A program made the translations under genes and the position numbers. A stretch of 46,633 nt of DNA from an uncultured Candidatus Pelagibacter sp. Lineage in GTDB: Bacteria; Pseudomonadota; Alphaproteobacteria; Pelagibacterales; Pelagibacteraceae. The notes below the pieces were generated by a model. It was not told where the DNA came from, searched no databases, and worked only from the letters and a program-made list of their open reading frames with translations. Of this stretch, positions 16,035 through 24,969 are shown piece by piece (position 1 is the first letter of the stretch; every line of letters starts with the position of its first letter). The stretch lies in assembly GCA_905618895.1 (NCBI GenBank), contig CAJQTA010000038.1, positions 1 through 46,633 of the forward strand, written 5' to 3'.

Positions 16035-17027
16035 TTATCCTCCTGTGCTTGATAAGTTTGTAGTGATACCTGTGTCTCCTAGCTCTAAATAATGAGACTC
16101 TTTTTTAAGATGAAGTTGTTTTATGATAAGATCTACAAGCTCTTCTTTTTGATTATCATTTTGCAAAAGATGTCGGATACTAATTCCCGTATTTCCAAAT
16201 AAACACAATCTCAAGTCACCCCTAGATGTAATTCTCAATCTATTACAAGTTTTACAAAAATCCTTAGAGTAAGGGGCAATTAATCCAAATTTACCCTTAT
16301 ATTTAGGATGAACAAAGTTTAATGCAGGACCCGCATCCTTTCCATAAGTTTGATGAACCCATTTATTTTTCTCTAAATAATCTTTAAATATCTTTGAAGT
16401 AATGTGATTTTTTTTAAAATAATCTAAATTATCACCAGTTTGCATTAACTCTATAAACCTAAAATCAATATTATTTTCTCTTATAAAGTTTCCAAACAGT
16501 TCAAAATCTTCATTAGTATCATTGATACCTTTAAGTAAAACAGCATTAACTTTTATACTTTTAAAATTTAATTTTTGTAAAATTTTTATACCCTCTAAAA
16601 TTTCTAGAAGCCTGTCATGCCCCGTTAGTTTTTTAAAGATTTCTCTATTTAAACTATCTATACTAATGTTAATTCCGTCTAAACCTGCTTCATGCAATTG
16701 TTCAGCAATTTTATCTAATTGATAACCATTAGTAGTCATTGTTACTTTAGGGATATTTGAATTCAGCTTGATATCTTTAAGAATATCAAAAAAGTCTTTT
16801 CTAACTGTTGGCTCTCCACCAGTTAGTCTTATTTTACAAACACCTAGTTCAGATAAAGCTTTTGACAGCCTTGATATCTCTTCAGCAGACATAAAACTTC
16901 TCGTATCTCCAGGATTTTTTTTGTATCCTTGAGGTAAGCAGTAAGTACACTTGTAATTACAAACATCCGTAATAGATAATCTTATATATGGAAATTTTCT
17001 TCCAAATGTATCAGTAAGTGTTTTCAT
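16035..17027 (-). CDS. moaA: MoaA, GTP 3',8-cyclase (radical SAM)
   Basis: 330-aa enzyme of the first Mo-cofactor step. The radical SAM cluster ligands are C23, C27 and C30 (CNYKCTYC); the second cluster uses C258, C261 and C275 (FCKTCNRLRITSRGDLRLC). LTGGEPTVRKD (~68-78) is the SAM-binding region. It ends in the conserved C-terminal Gly-Gly needed for activity. The gly codons and stop (ggaggataa) also form the SD for moaC, whose ATG follows at once. First gene of the minus-strand moa operon; a very AT-rich 34-bp gap separates it from the divergent phyH gene. Confidence 0.95.
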   Translation of the reverse strand: MKTLTDTFGRKFPYIRLSITDVCNYKCTYCLPQGYKKNPGDTRSFMSAEEISRLSKALSELGVCKIRLTGGEPTVRKDFFDILKDIKLNSNIPKVTMTTNGYQLDKIAEQLHEAGLDGINISIDSLNREIFKKLTGHDRLLEILEGIKILQKLNFKSIKVNAVLLKGINDTNEDFELFGNFIRENNIDFRFIELMQTGDNLDYFKKNHITSKIFKDYLEKNKWVHQTYGKDAGPALNFVHPKYKGKFGLIAPYSKDFCKTCNRLRITSRGDLRLCLFGNTGISIRHLLQNDNQKEELVDLIIKQLHLKKESHYLELGDTGITTNLSSTGG

Positions 17028-17061
17028 CTAATTCTTATTATATTATATTATATTTAAATAT

Positions 17062-17895
17062 ATGAGTAAAATTATTACCAATACAGAAGTAGAGCAATTT
17101 AAAAAAGATGGTGCAGTCTTAATTAAAGGTAAATTTGATAACGCATGGATTGAAAAGCTTAAAAAAGGAATAAAAAAAGCCAAAGAAAGGCCTAGTCCAA
17201 GATTTGTAAATCATACCAAAGATAAAAAATTACCTGGATATTATGAGGATTTTTGGACTTGGGACTTACATGAAGAATTTAAAGATTTTGTTTTTAATTC
17301 ACCAACATCTAAAATTGCAGCAGAACTTTTAGATGCTAAAAAAGTTAATTTAGTAATGGATAACTGGTTTTTTAGGGAAGCAGGTTCTAAGTCATCACCA
17401 CCTTTCCATCATGATATATCGTATTTTGATTTTGAAGGATCAATGTGCGTATTATGGATACCACTTGAATCTGTTAAAAAAGAAGATGGTATTGCATGGG
17501 TTAAAGGATCTCATTTATGGAATAGATTATTCTTAAGAACAAGATTTAATGATGGTCATGAAGTAGATGGGGAAGCTGGAATTGTTAATGGAAAAAAATA
17601 TGAATTAACCCCAAACATATTAGATAACAAAGATAACTATGAATTTCTCCAATGGGACCTGGAAGTTGGTGATTGTATTTATTTTGATATTAGAACACTG
17701 CATGGAGGATTAAATACTATTACACCTAAAAAAAATGTTCATAGATATACATTGAGAATGGCAAAAGAAAATTCTCAAATAATTTATAGAGGAGATTGGA
17801 CCAGAGAAGAAAGGACCATTATGGAAGCTAATGGTTATAAAAATGGTGATAATATAGAGGGTAAAATGTTTCCAAAACTTTGGTCTTTAGGTTAA
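17062..17895 (+). CDS. Phytanoyl-CoA dioxygenase (PhyH) family oxygenase
   Basis: 277-aa Fe(II)/2-oxoglutarate-type oxygenase. The metal triad is visible: H116-x-D118 (within PPFHHDISYF) and distal H214 in RTLHGGLN; an arginine in VHRYTLR (228 or 232) would bind 2-oxoglutarate. The family hydroxylates diverse small molecules, so the substrate is unknown. It is followed after 26 bp by an aldehyde dehydrogenase and then a FAH-family hydrolase, which suggests an oxidative catabolic operon whose first step releases an aldehyde. Confidence 0.82.
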   Translation: MSKIITNTEVEQFKKDGAVLIKGKFDNAWIEKLKKGIKKAKERPSPRFVNHTKDKKLPGYYEDFWTWDLHEEFKDFVFNSPTSKIAAELLDAKKVNLVMDNWFFREAGSKSSPPFHHDISYFDFEGSMCVLWIPLESVKKEDGIAWVKGSHLWNRLFLRTRFNDGHEVDGEAGIVNGKKYELTPNILDNKDNYEFLQWDLEVGDCIYFDIRTLHGGLNTITPKKNVHRYTLRMAKENSQIIYRGDWTREERTIMEANGYKNGDNIEGKMFPKLWSLG

Positions 17896-17921
17896 AAGTA
17901 TTTAAAAAATTATTATAAATT

Positions 17922-19364
17922 ATGTACAGTAAATTTGGACAATTCATTGATGGTAAATGGTCACCTTCTTCTAACAAAGAAACTTATGAGGTTATCAATC
18001 CCGCAACAGAAGAAGTTTTAGGCCATGCATCTAAAGCTACATCTGCTGATGTTGATAGTGCACTTAAGTCTGCTGAAAAAGGATTAAAAGTTTGGAAAAA
18101 AATAACACCGTGGGACAGATCTTACATTTTGAGACGTATAGCAGATAAAATACGAGAAAAAAAAAATGTATTAGCTAAATGGATGACTTTAGAAAATGGA
18201 AAGCCCTTAGTCGAAGGTATTGGTGAAACAAATGGAGCAGCTGACATTTTTGAATGGAATGCTGAAGAGACAAAAAGAATTTTTGGTCAAACTATCGAAA
18301 GTAGATTTGAAGACACAAGAGTGCATGTTTATTATCAGCCAGTTGGAGTAGTAGCTGCGCTATCACCTTGGAATTTTCCACTTATTTTAGCAGCTAGAAA
18401 AATATCAACTGCACTAGCAGCTGGTTGTTCAGTGATCATTAAACCAGATACTATTACACCAGGTGTAGTAATGGAATTAGTTGATATTTGTAGAGAGTGC
18501 GGTGTTCCACCTGGAGCGGTCAATCTTTTATCAGGTGATCCGCCAAGTATAGCTTCTCAATTAATTCAATCAGATATAATTAAAAAAATTTCAATTACTG
18601 GATCTGTAAGAGTTGGAAAATTGATATTAAAACAAGCTGCAGATAAAGTTCAAAGAGTAACAATGGAATTAAGTGGGCATTCTCCTTTTATAGTTTTTGA
18701 TGATGCAGATATTAAAAAAGCAACTGATATGGCTATTGCTGCAAAATTCAGAAATAATGGACAAGTATGCATATCTCCTAATAGATTTTATATTCAAGAA
18801 TCTAAAAAAGATGAATTTGTAAATTTATTTATCGAGAAAACTAAAAAGTTAAAAATCGGAAATGGAATGGATCCAGACACTCAATTAGGTCCATTAACAA
18901 CTCAAAAAAGATTAGAAGAGATTGAGGAGTTAGTTGAAAAAACTAAACAAGAAGGAGCTAAAGTTTTATTGGGGGGAAAAAGACCAGCTGGATTTAATAA
19001 AGGTTTTTATTATGAACCAACAGTTTTTGATGATGTAAAAGATGACTTCACAATCATGAAACAAGAACCATTTGGGCCATTAGTTCCAATGCTATCTTTT
19101 AAATCATTTGATGAAGTTATTGAAAGAGCCAATGATCATGACCTTGGCTTATGTAGTTATGTTTGTACTAATTCAATGGAAACAGCTCATTTAGCATCAG
19201 AACAGTTAGAAACAGGATCTGTAGCAGTTAATACTGGAGCGGTTGCAATTGCCGAAGCACCATTTGGAGGAATTAAACAAAGTGGATATGGCAGAGAAGG
19301 TGGATCAATGGCTATCAAAGATTATCTAAATGTTAAATATACTCACATGGGTATTAAAGGTTAA
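17922..19364 (+). CDS. NAD(P)-dependent aldehyde dehydrogenase (GabD/DhaS-like)
   Basis: 480-aa enzyme of the ALDH superfamily. The catalytic cysteine lies in NNGQVCISPNR and the general-base glutamate in VTMELSGHSPF; SPWNFPLIL and TGSVRVGK are cofactor-binding segments. It resembles succinate-semialdehyde/glutarate-semialdehyde dehydrogenases but the substrate cannot be fixed by eye. It sits between phyH and a FAH-family gene with short gaps, so it probably oxidises the aldehyde made by the preceding oxygenase. Confidence 0.88.
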   Translation: MYSKFGQFIDGKWSPSSNKETYEVINPATEEVLGHASKATSADVDSALKSAEKGLKVWKKITPWDRSYILRRIADKIREKKNVLAKWMTLENGKPLVEGIGETNGAADIFEWNAEETKRIFGQTIESRFEDTRVHVYYQPVGVVAALSPWNFPLILAARKISTALAAGCSVIIKPDTITPGVVMELVDICRECGVPPGAVNLLSGDPPSIASQLIQSDIIKKISITGSVRVGKLILKQAADKVQRVTMELSGHSPFIVFDDADIKKATDMAIAAKFRNNGQVCISPNRFYIQESKKDEFVNLFIEKTKKLKIGNGMDPDTQLGPLTTQKRLEEIEELVEKTKQEGAKVLLGGKRPAGFNKGFYYEPTVFDDVKDDFTIMKQEPFGPLVPMLSFKSFDEVIERANDHDLGLCSYVCTNSMETAHLASEQLETGSVAVNTGAVAIAEAPFGGIKQSGYGREGGSMAIKDYLNVKYTHMGIKG

Positions 19365-19368
19365 TTAA

Positions 19369-20211
19369 GTGAAATTATTAAGATTGGGAAATGTTGGTCA
19401 GGAAATTCCAGCAGCTATAGATAAAAATGGAAAATATAGAAATCTTTCCTCACATCTAAAAGATTTGAATCCCGAGACAATTAACTTTGAAAACCTTGAA
19501 AAGTTAAAAGGAATTAATTTAGAAAGTTTAGAAGAAATAGATCAAAGTAGTAGAATTGGATCCTGTATCACAAAACCAGGAAATTTTTTTGCAATAGGAT
19601 TAAATTATACAGAGCATGCAAAAGAAACAGGGGCAGAACCACCAAAAAACCCAGTTCTATTTAATAAATCAGTACACTGCATTGTGGGGCCCAATGATAA
19701 CGTAGTCATACCAAAAAGTTCAAAAAAACTAGATCACGAGGTAGAGATAGCATTTGTTATTGGAAAAAAAGCAAAAAGAGTTTTAGAAAAAGATGCTCAG
19801 GATTATATTTTTGGATATTGCATTTGTAATGACGTCAGTGAGCGTGAGTGGCAAAAAGAAAAAGGTGGCCAATGGGTAAAGGGGAAATCAGGAGATACGT
19901 TTGGGCCTTTAGGGCCTTATCTAGTTACAAAAGATGAGATTAAAGATATTGGAAGTATGAATTTATCTTTAGATGTTAATGGTAATAGACATCAAACAGG
20001 AAATACAAATCAAATGATTTTTGATTTTAGCTTTCTTGTTGCACACATAAGTAGTTTTATAACATTAATGCCAGGCGATATTGTCACAACCGGTACTCCT
20101 CCAGGAGTAGGTCTTGGAATGAATCCTCCTGTATTCCTTAAAGATGGTGATAAAATGAAACTATCTGTTGATAATTTAGGAATACAAAATATCAAAGTAA
20201 TAAATGAGTAA
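19369..20211 (+). CDS. Fumarylacetoacetate hydrolase (FAH) family protein
   Basis: 280-aa enzyme of the FAH superfamily. The core NFFAIGLNYTEHAKETG, then LDHEVEIAFVIGK and DVSEREWQKEKGGQWVKGKSGDTFGPLGPYLV carries the metal-binding acidic residues; VTTGTPPGVGLGMNPPVFLKDGD is the typical C-terminal signature. Members cleave or decarboxylate beta-diketo and related acids. The start codon is GTG at 19369, 2 nt after the preceding stop, and no better ATG exists. Same operon as phyH and the aldehyde dehydrogenase. Confidence 0.88.
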   Translation: MKLLRLGNVGQEIPAAIDKNGKYRNLSSHLKDLNPETINFENLEKLKGINLESLEEIDQSSRIGSCITKPGNFFAIGLNYTEHAKETGAEPPKNPVLFNKSVHCIVGPNDNVVIPKSSKKLDHEVEIAFVIGKKAKRVLEKDAQDYIFGYCICNDVSEREWQKEKGGQWVKGKSGDTFGPLGPYLVTKDEIKDIGSMNLSLDVNGNRHQTGNTNQMIFDFSFLVAHISSFITLMPGDIVTTGTPPGVGLGMNPPVFLKDGDKMKLSVDNLGIQNIKVINE

Positions 20212-20217
20212 AATTTT

Positions 20218-20925
20218 ATGATTGAATTATTTATAGCGTTTGGTGCAGGTTTAATTAGTTTTTTATCACCCTGCGTTTTACCACTAATACCAGGTTATAT
20301 TTCTTTTATTTCAGGAGCTTCATTAAATGAACTACTTGCAAAGAAAAAAATAGACTTACTTCCTTTGATATTATTTTCATTAGGTTTTTCTTTTGTTTTT
20401 ATTATTTTTGGAGCAGCAGCCTCTTACTTAGGTCAAATTCTTTTACAAAATTCACAAACATTAAGGATATTTGCAGGTTTAATTATAATAATATTTTCAT
20501 TACAATTACTTGGAATTCTAAATATTAGTTTTTTAAATTTTGAAAAAAAAATTTACACAAAGAAAAATAATAATATTTGGTTTTCTTTTGTGGTTGGAAT
20601 GGCATTTGGATTTGGATGGACTCCATGTATAGGGCCAATCTTAGGGTCAATACTTGCATTAGCATCTACAGAAGAGACTATATTTAGGGCTATAGTTTTA
20701 TTAAGCTTTTATTCGCTAGGTTTAGCAATACCGTTCGTTTTGTCTGGTTATTTGATGCAAAGATTTTTAATGTTTTCTAAGAATTTTAAGAAAAATATAA
20801 ATTTTGTCTCTAAAATTGGTGGATTTATATTACTTGTAACTGGAATTTTAATTTTAACTAACCAGTTACAAATACTTGGTTACTACATTTTAAATGTCTT
20901 TCCATTTTTGCAAAATTTCGGATAA
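20218..20925 (+). CDS. ccdA: CcdA/DsbD-type thiol electron transporter
   Basis: 235-aa inner-membrane protein with six hydrophobic segments. Both redox cysteines are in the expected motifs: FLSPCVLPLIPGYISFISG near residue 20 and FGWTPCIGPILGSIL near residue 140. CcdA passes reducing power from cytoplasmic thioredoxin to periplasmic thiol proteins, mainly for cytochrome c maturation. It starts 6 nt after the FAH gene and is followed by azoR, so it may be co-transcribed without sharing a pathway. Confidence 0.9.
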   Translation: MIELFIAFGAGLISFLSPCVLPLIPGYISFISGASLNELLAKKKIDLLPLILFSLGFSFVFIIFGAAASYLGQILLQNSQTLRIFAGLIIIIFSLQLLGILNISFLNFEKKIYTKKNNNIWFSFVVGMAFGFGWTPCIGPILGSILALASTEETIFRAIVLLSFYSLGLAIPFVLSGYLMQRFLMFSKNFKKNINFVSKIGGFILLVTGILILTNQLQILGYYILNVFPFLQNFG

Positions 20926-20938
20926 TAATTAAATATTT

Positions 20939-21520
20939 ATGAAAATTTATCAAATTGACTCCAGTGCTAGAAAAAAAGGTTCAACCTCAAGGGCATTAGC
21001 AAAAAAATTGTTAAATAAGATCAAAAAGCCTGAAGACACAGTAGTTTATAGAGATCTTGATGATGAAATGCTTTTTGTATCAGGTTTAACTGAATCTGGC
21101 ATGAAAATTCCTAAAAACGAACAAACTGAACAACATAAAAAAATGTTTGAGCTATCAGATAAGCTTGTTTTAGAGTTAAAAGAAAGTGATGTAATAATTA
21201 TTTCAGTTCCAATTTATAACTTCGGTCCACCGGCAACATTAAAAGCATGGTCTGACCTTGCCGCAAGAGTAAAGGAAACATTCAAGTATAATGAAGATGG
21301 AAGTAGAGTTGGCTTACTTCAAGATAAGCAAGTATATCTTGTGATTACTTCTGGTGGTACAAAAATTAATAGCAAAGAAGATTTTCTAACACCATGGTTA
21401 ATCCATGTTTTAAACTTTTTTGGAATTAAGAAAATAGATATCATTGCAGCTGATCAAATGGCATTAGATTATGAAAAATCTATTAAAAATGCAGAAGAAC
21501 AAATTAAAAAAATATCTTAA
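20939..21520 (+). CDS. FMN-dependent NADH:quinone oxidoreductase / azoreductase (AzoR-like)
   Basis: 193-aa flavodoxin-fold protein. The N-terminal IDSSARKKGSTSRALAKKLL holds the FMN-phosphate loop; SVPIYNFGPPATLKAWSDLAARVKETFKYN (~91-120) is a hallmark of the AzoR family, with the Gly-rich VITSGGTK segment behind it. Members reduce quinones or azo compounds and may guard against quinone stress. It overlaps the convergent dioxygenase gene by 4 nt. Confidence 0.85.
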   Translation: MKIYQIDSSARKKGSTSRALAKKLLNKIKKPEDTVVYRDLDDEMLFVSGLTESGMKIPKNEQTEQHKKMFELSDKLVLELKESDVIIISVPIYNFGPPATLKAWSDLAARVKETFKYNEDGSRVGLLQDKQVYLVITSGGTKINSKEDFLTPWLIHVLNFFGIKKIDIIAADQMALDYEKSIKNAEEQIKKIS

Positions 21521-22617
21521 AGGTCAAACTTTCTTTTTAAATGTCTAAGTTTTCCTTCACTACTGTCATGATCGATATAACATCCTTGTAAAAATCTTTT
21601 ACCTTCATTTGCATCATAGACTGTTCTGCCGTGCAGTAAACGATGATTATCCATCATTATTATATCACCTGGTGTCAACTTAAATTTAATTCTAAATCTT
21701 TCTGAATTATAAAGGTCAGATATTTTTTTTCTTGCTTTGTAATAGACATCTAACTGATCTTTTTCTAATGGGGGCACATAATCTAACCGTGTGTTAAATC
21801 TTATTTGTTTAAAATTATTTTTTTCATCTAACTCAATTAATTCACCTTTATTTTCCAAAACAACATCTTTATCTGAAAATTTAAACTTCACTTTTATTTT
21901 TGTTAAAATTTCAAAATATTCTGGGTTATTTTTTTTTAAGTGTGTTGCAACTTTAAAACCATCAACCAAAGTTGATAACCCTCCACTAACTTCATTTTCA
22001 AGACAATGAAGCAATTGAATACAAGGCACCGGTTTACGATAGGGATTATCTGTATGAGGAGGAAGAGCAAGTGACGTATAAGCTAAATCATTAGGGCTAG
22101 GTACCGATCTTACATTAAAAAATTCTCCAAAATTTGTATGCCTAATACTTCCAATGGAATTTGCAAAATCAACAATATAATTATTTTTAGTAGGCACATT
22201 TTTTAATATTACAAAACCATATTCATAAAATGATTTAAGCAAATTGAACATCTCTCTACTTTCAGAAAAATTTTTATTGAATTTATAAGTTGGATTATTT
22301 TTAAGAGAGGAGTCCCAAAACTTTTGTTTAACAGTATTTGAAAGGTTTTCTGAATCTAAAAATTCAGATGTTAGTTTGCTGATTTCAAACTTAGAAGTAA
22401 CACCATCATTAAAAGTTAATTTAAGGAAGTTATTATCAATTTGGGCATTTTCAATATTAATATCATTTAAAAGTGAAGGATCAAAAAGCCTCTGATCATT
22501 ATTTTTATCTAGGTATTTTTCATCACGAACTCTCTCTCTTAACCAAATAGGATGAATTTCTGTTTTATTATACTTGTTATTAAAAATAATTTTTTTATTA
22601 TCTAACTCGATCTTCAT
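21517..22617 (-). CDS. TauD/gamma-butyrobetaine dioxygenase-like 2OG oxygenase
   Basis: 366-aa protein with two parts: an N-terminal DUF971-like domain (~1-95, HPIWLRERVRDE) and a C-terminal TauD-type catalytic domain. The iron ligands are H188 and D190 (PPHTDNPY) and H329 (NHRLLHGR), and R331-type arginine follows for 2-oxoglutarate. This architecture is that of gamma-butyrobetaine and trimethyllysine hydroxylases of carnitine metabolism. The cysteines that bind zinc in the N-terminal domain of many homologues are absent here. Substrate is uncertain; quaternary amines are the best guess. Confidence 0.83.
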   Translation of the reverse strand: MKIELDNKKIIFNNKYNKTEIHPIWLRERVRDEKYLDKNNDQRLFDPSLLNDINIENAQIDNNFLKLTFNDGVTSKFEISKLTSEFLDSENLSNTVKQKFWDSSLKNNPTYKFNKNFSESREMFNLLKSFYEYGFVILKNVPTKNNYIVDFANSIGSIRHTNFGEFFNVRSVPSPNDLAYTSLALPPHTDNPYRKPVPCIQLLHCLENEVSGGLSTLVDGFKVATHLKKNNPEYFEILTKIKVKFKFSDKDVVLENKGELIELDEKNNFKQIRFNTRLDYVPPLEKDQLDVYYKARKKISDLYNSERFRIKFKLTPGDIIMMDNHRLLHGRTVYDANEGKRFLQGCYIDHDSSEGKLRHLKRKFDL

Positions 22618-22686
22618 AAATATTTGCCAAGAATTATTTAAAAATTAACTTTAATCAAGATAAATAAGGTAGTATTAATTCTGTAA

Positions 22687-23493
22687 ATGAACTCATTTAA
22701 CTCAAAAAAATATAAGGTTTATGTAGTTTTTTTGAATAATTTAGCTAAAGAACTCACTAAGTTTTATTATTTAAAGTTAAATAAAAATTTTAAAGTATCT
22801 AATAAACTGAAAGGCAAAGGGTATGACCCCGTTACCACTTCAGACAAAGCATTTGAAAAATTTATAAGATCAAAAATTAATAAAAAATTTCCTAAACACC
22901 AAGTTATTGGAGAAGAATTTGGACACAAAAAATCATCTAGTGATTATACTTGGGTGATAGACCCAATTGATGGAACTAGATCATTTGTAATTGGAAACCC
23001 AACCTGGAGTAATCTAATATCTTTAAATTTTAAAGGAAAGCCAGTTTTAGGAATGGCTAATTTTCCTATTCTAAAAAAATACTATATAAATTTTTCTAAT
23101 AAAATAGCTTATATGGTTAATAATGGAAAAAAAAAGAAAATCACCGTTAATAAAAAAGTATCCTTTTCAAATATTAAAGTATCAGCAGCTTTTCATGGTT
23201 GGCTATCATTAGATAAGCAAAAAAAAATTCCTAAAATACTAAAATTGATGCAATTCCCTTGTAGTGACGCTCTAAGTTACGCACATCTTGCCGAAGGAAA
23301 AGTGGATGCGGTAATACAATGTTCAAATAAAATATGGGACATACATCCTGTGATGCCGATCATTGAGGCTGCAGGAGGAGTTATTAGCACTTGGGATAAT
23401 AAAGATGCTGTTCTAGCGGGTAATATTCTAGTTTCTGCTAATCAATCAATTCACAATAAACTATTACAATTATTAAAACCTGTATTAAAATAA
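22687..23493 (+). CDS. hisN: Histidinol-phosphatase, inositol-monophosphatase type (HisN)
   Basis: 268-aa Mg-dependent phosphatase. The metal-binding motifs are VIGEEFG (~75-81), WVIDPIDGTRSFVIG (~90-104) and WDIHPVMPIIEAAGG (~218-232). The DGTRSFVIGNPTWSNLISL segment resembles the HisN branch, which performs the histidinol-phosphate step of histidine synthesis in alphaproteobacteria, more than SuhB. Inositol or other sugar phosphates remain possible. It abuts the amidotransferase gene by 1 nt. Confidence 0.83.
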   Translation: MNSFNSKKYKVYVVFLNNLAKELTKFYYLKLNKNFKVSNKLKGKGYDPVTTSDKAFEKFIRSKINKKFPKHQVIGEEFGHKKSSSDYTWVIDPIDGTRSFVIGNPTWSNLISLNFKGKPVLGMANFPILKKYYINFSNKIAYMVNNGKKKKITVNKKVSFSNIKVSAAFHGWLSLDKQKKIPKILKLMQFPCSDALSYAHLAEGKVDAVIQCSNKIWDIHPVMPIIEAAGGVISTWDNKDAVLAGNILVSANQSIHNKLLQLLKPVLK

Positions 23494-24215
23494 TGGAAGT
23501 TATAGTTCTACAGCATATAAAAATTGAAGATCCTGGATACATAAAAGATTTAATGTTGGCAGACAATATTAAGCTTACTACGATAGAGCTTGATGAAGGT
23601 GAAAAAATACCAGACGATCTATCAAAGTTTGACGCAATGCTTTGTATGGGTGGTCCCATGGATACTTTTATGGAAAAGGAATATCCATGGCTAATAGAAG
23701 AAAAAAAAATGATTAAAGAATTTGTTGTTGATTTAAAAAAACCCTATTTAGGTTTTTGCTTAGGCTGTCAGTTATTAGGTGAAGTTGTGGGAGGTAAAGT
23801 TGTTAAGTCACAACCTGCGGAAATTGGAATAATGGATGTTAATTTTTCAAAAGAGAAAAGTAATGATATTTTATTTTCTTCTTTTCCAGAAAATATCAAA
23901 AGCTTGCAATGGCATTCATATGAAGTAGACGGTCTTGATAACAATAAAGATATAACAGTTTTGGCATCCTCACCAATCACAAAGTATCAAATTTTTAAAT
24001 ATCAGAACCATGCTTATGGTGTTCAGTTTCATATAGAGATTAAAAATACGACAGTTAACGAATGGGGCTGCGTCCCAGAATATAAACAAGCTTTAGAAGA
24101 TCAGTTAGGAGAAGGAGCTCTTGCTAAATTTGATCAAGCAGCTAAGGACAATATGACGGATATGAATAATTATTCAAAAATTTTATATTCGAAATTTAAA
24201 AAAATCATTAAATAA
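23493..24215 (+). CDS. Class I glutamine amidotransferase-like protein
   Basis: 240-aa stand-alone GATase1 domain. The triad is C89 in GFCLGCQLLG, H180 and E182 in VQFHIEI, all in place, so glutaminase or peptidase-like activity is likely. MCMGGPMDTFMEKEYPWL is typical of GMP-synthase-like GATases that act on gamma-glutamyl compounds (for example gamma-glutamyl-GABA). No synthase partner domain is present. It shares its first base with the hisN stop and precedes DUF924. Confidence 0.85.
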   Translation: MEVIVLQHIKIEDPGYIKDLMLADNIKLTTIELDEGEKIPDDLSKFDAMLCMGGPMDTFMEKEYPWLIEEKKMIKEFVVDLKKPYLGFCLGCQLLGEVVGGKVVKSQPAEIGIMDVNFSKEKSNDILFSSFPENIKSLQWHSYEVDGLDNNKDITVLASSPITKYQIFKYQNHAYGVQFHIEIKNTTVNEWGCVPEYKQALEDQLGEGALAKFDQAAKDNMTDMNNYSKILYSKFKKIIK

Positions 24216-24218
24216 AAA

Positions 24219-24779
24219 ATGCAAAAAAAAGCTCAAGAGATATTAGATTTTTGGTTTAAAGAAACTCCCCCTAAAAAAAGATTTCAAAAGCATGAAGGTT
24301 TTGACCAAGAAATTAGAGATAAATTTTTAAAAGATCATGAGCTAGCAAGTACAAATGAATATGATGATTGGCAAGATAGTCCACTTGGCTGTTTAGCTTT
24401 AGTCATTCTTTTTGACCAGTTTTCAAGAAACATGTTTAGAGATGACAGGAAAGCTTTTGAACAGGATCACAAAACTAGATTAATTGTTAATGACGCAGTC
24501 TATGCTGGTTTCCTTGAGAAAATGGATGAAAGTCAAAGATTTTTTATGCTTTTACCACTAATTCATAGTGAAGAAATAACAGATCATGAGATGGCCTACC
24601 ATTTATTAGAGAGATATCTAAAAGATCATTCTGGCCTTGTTGATATAAAGAAATTTTGGAAAGATCATACTAAGGTAATAAAAAAATTTTATAGGTATCC
24701 CCATAGAAACATTGTATTAGGCAGACAGTCAACTCCAGAAGAAATAGAATTTTTAAAAGAAAAAAATTCATCTTGGTGA
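24219..24779 (+). CDS. DUF924 family protein
   Basis: 186-aa soluble protein matching DUF924: ILDFWFKETPPKKRFQKHEGFDQEIRDKF at the start, LGCLALVILFDQFSRNMFRDDRKAFEQD in the middle, FFMLLPLIHSEEI and FYRYPHRNIVLGRQSTPEE near the end. The family is helical (TPR-like) and has no established function. It follows the amidotransferase after 3 nt. Downstream, 24780-24969 holds no gene but several hairpins. Confidence 0.87.
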   Translation: MQKKAQEILDFWFKETPPKKRFQKHEGFDQEIRDKFLKDHELASTNEYDDWQDSPLGCLALVILFDQFSRNMFRDDRKAFEQDHKTRLIVNDAVYAGFLEKMDESQRFFMLLPLIHSEEITDHEMAYHLLERYLKDHSGLVDIKKFWKDHTKVIKKFYRYPHRNIVLGRQSTPEEIEFLKEKNSSW

Positions 24780-24867
24780 AATATTCTAAATAAGAGTATT
24801 AGAGGTGACAAAATGTCATTTCACTAAACACAAATCTAGTTTTATAAGTCTCTGATAAAATTCAAAA

Positions 24868-24942
24868 ATTAACAATATCTTCTCTCCTGTTAGATAGTTA
24901 ATATTAACTTCCCTCTTAAGAGGGAAGTTTCTTATTGTTAAT
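24868..24942. repeat. Perfect 24-bp palindrome nested in a wider inverted repeat
   Basis: At 24906-24929 the sequence is a perfect palindrome whose left half is AACTTCCCTCTT. An outer inverted repeat, ATTAACAAT (24868-24876) and ATTGTTAAT (24934-24942), encloses it. The right outer arm overlaps the -35 box of the DUF952 promoter. It is GC-richer than its surroundings. It could be an operator or cruciform site; a terminator is less likely because no T-run follows on either strand. Confidence 0.6.
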
Positions 24943-24963
24943 ATCTCTTGTGGATACTATAAA
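24935..24963 (+). promoter_or_regulatory. Promoter of the DUF952 gene, probably giving a leaderless mRNA
   Basis: TTGTTA (24935-24940) and TATAAA (24958-24963) are separated by 17 nt, a near-ideal sigma-70 pair. The ATG of the next gene begins at 24970, only 6 bases after the -10 box, so transcription should start at or within a base or two of the start codon. No SD is present, as expected for a leaderless message. The palindrome ends 6 bp upstream of the -35 box. Confidence 0.6.
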
Positions 24964-24969
24964 TTTTGA

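Noticed and set aside
24780-24830. Two small hairpins (AATATTCT/AGAGTATT and TGACA/TGTCA) after DUF924 as a terminator
   Set aside because: The stems are short and AT-rich and no T-run follows; they were left as weak structure only.
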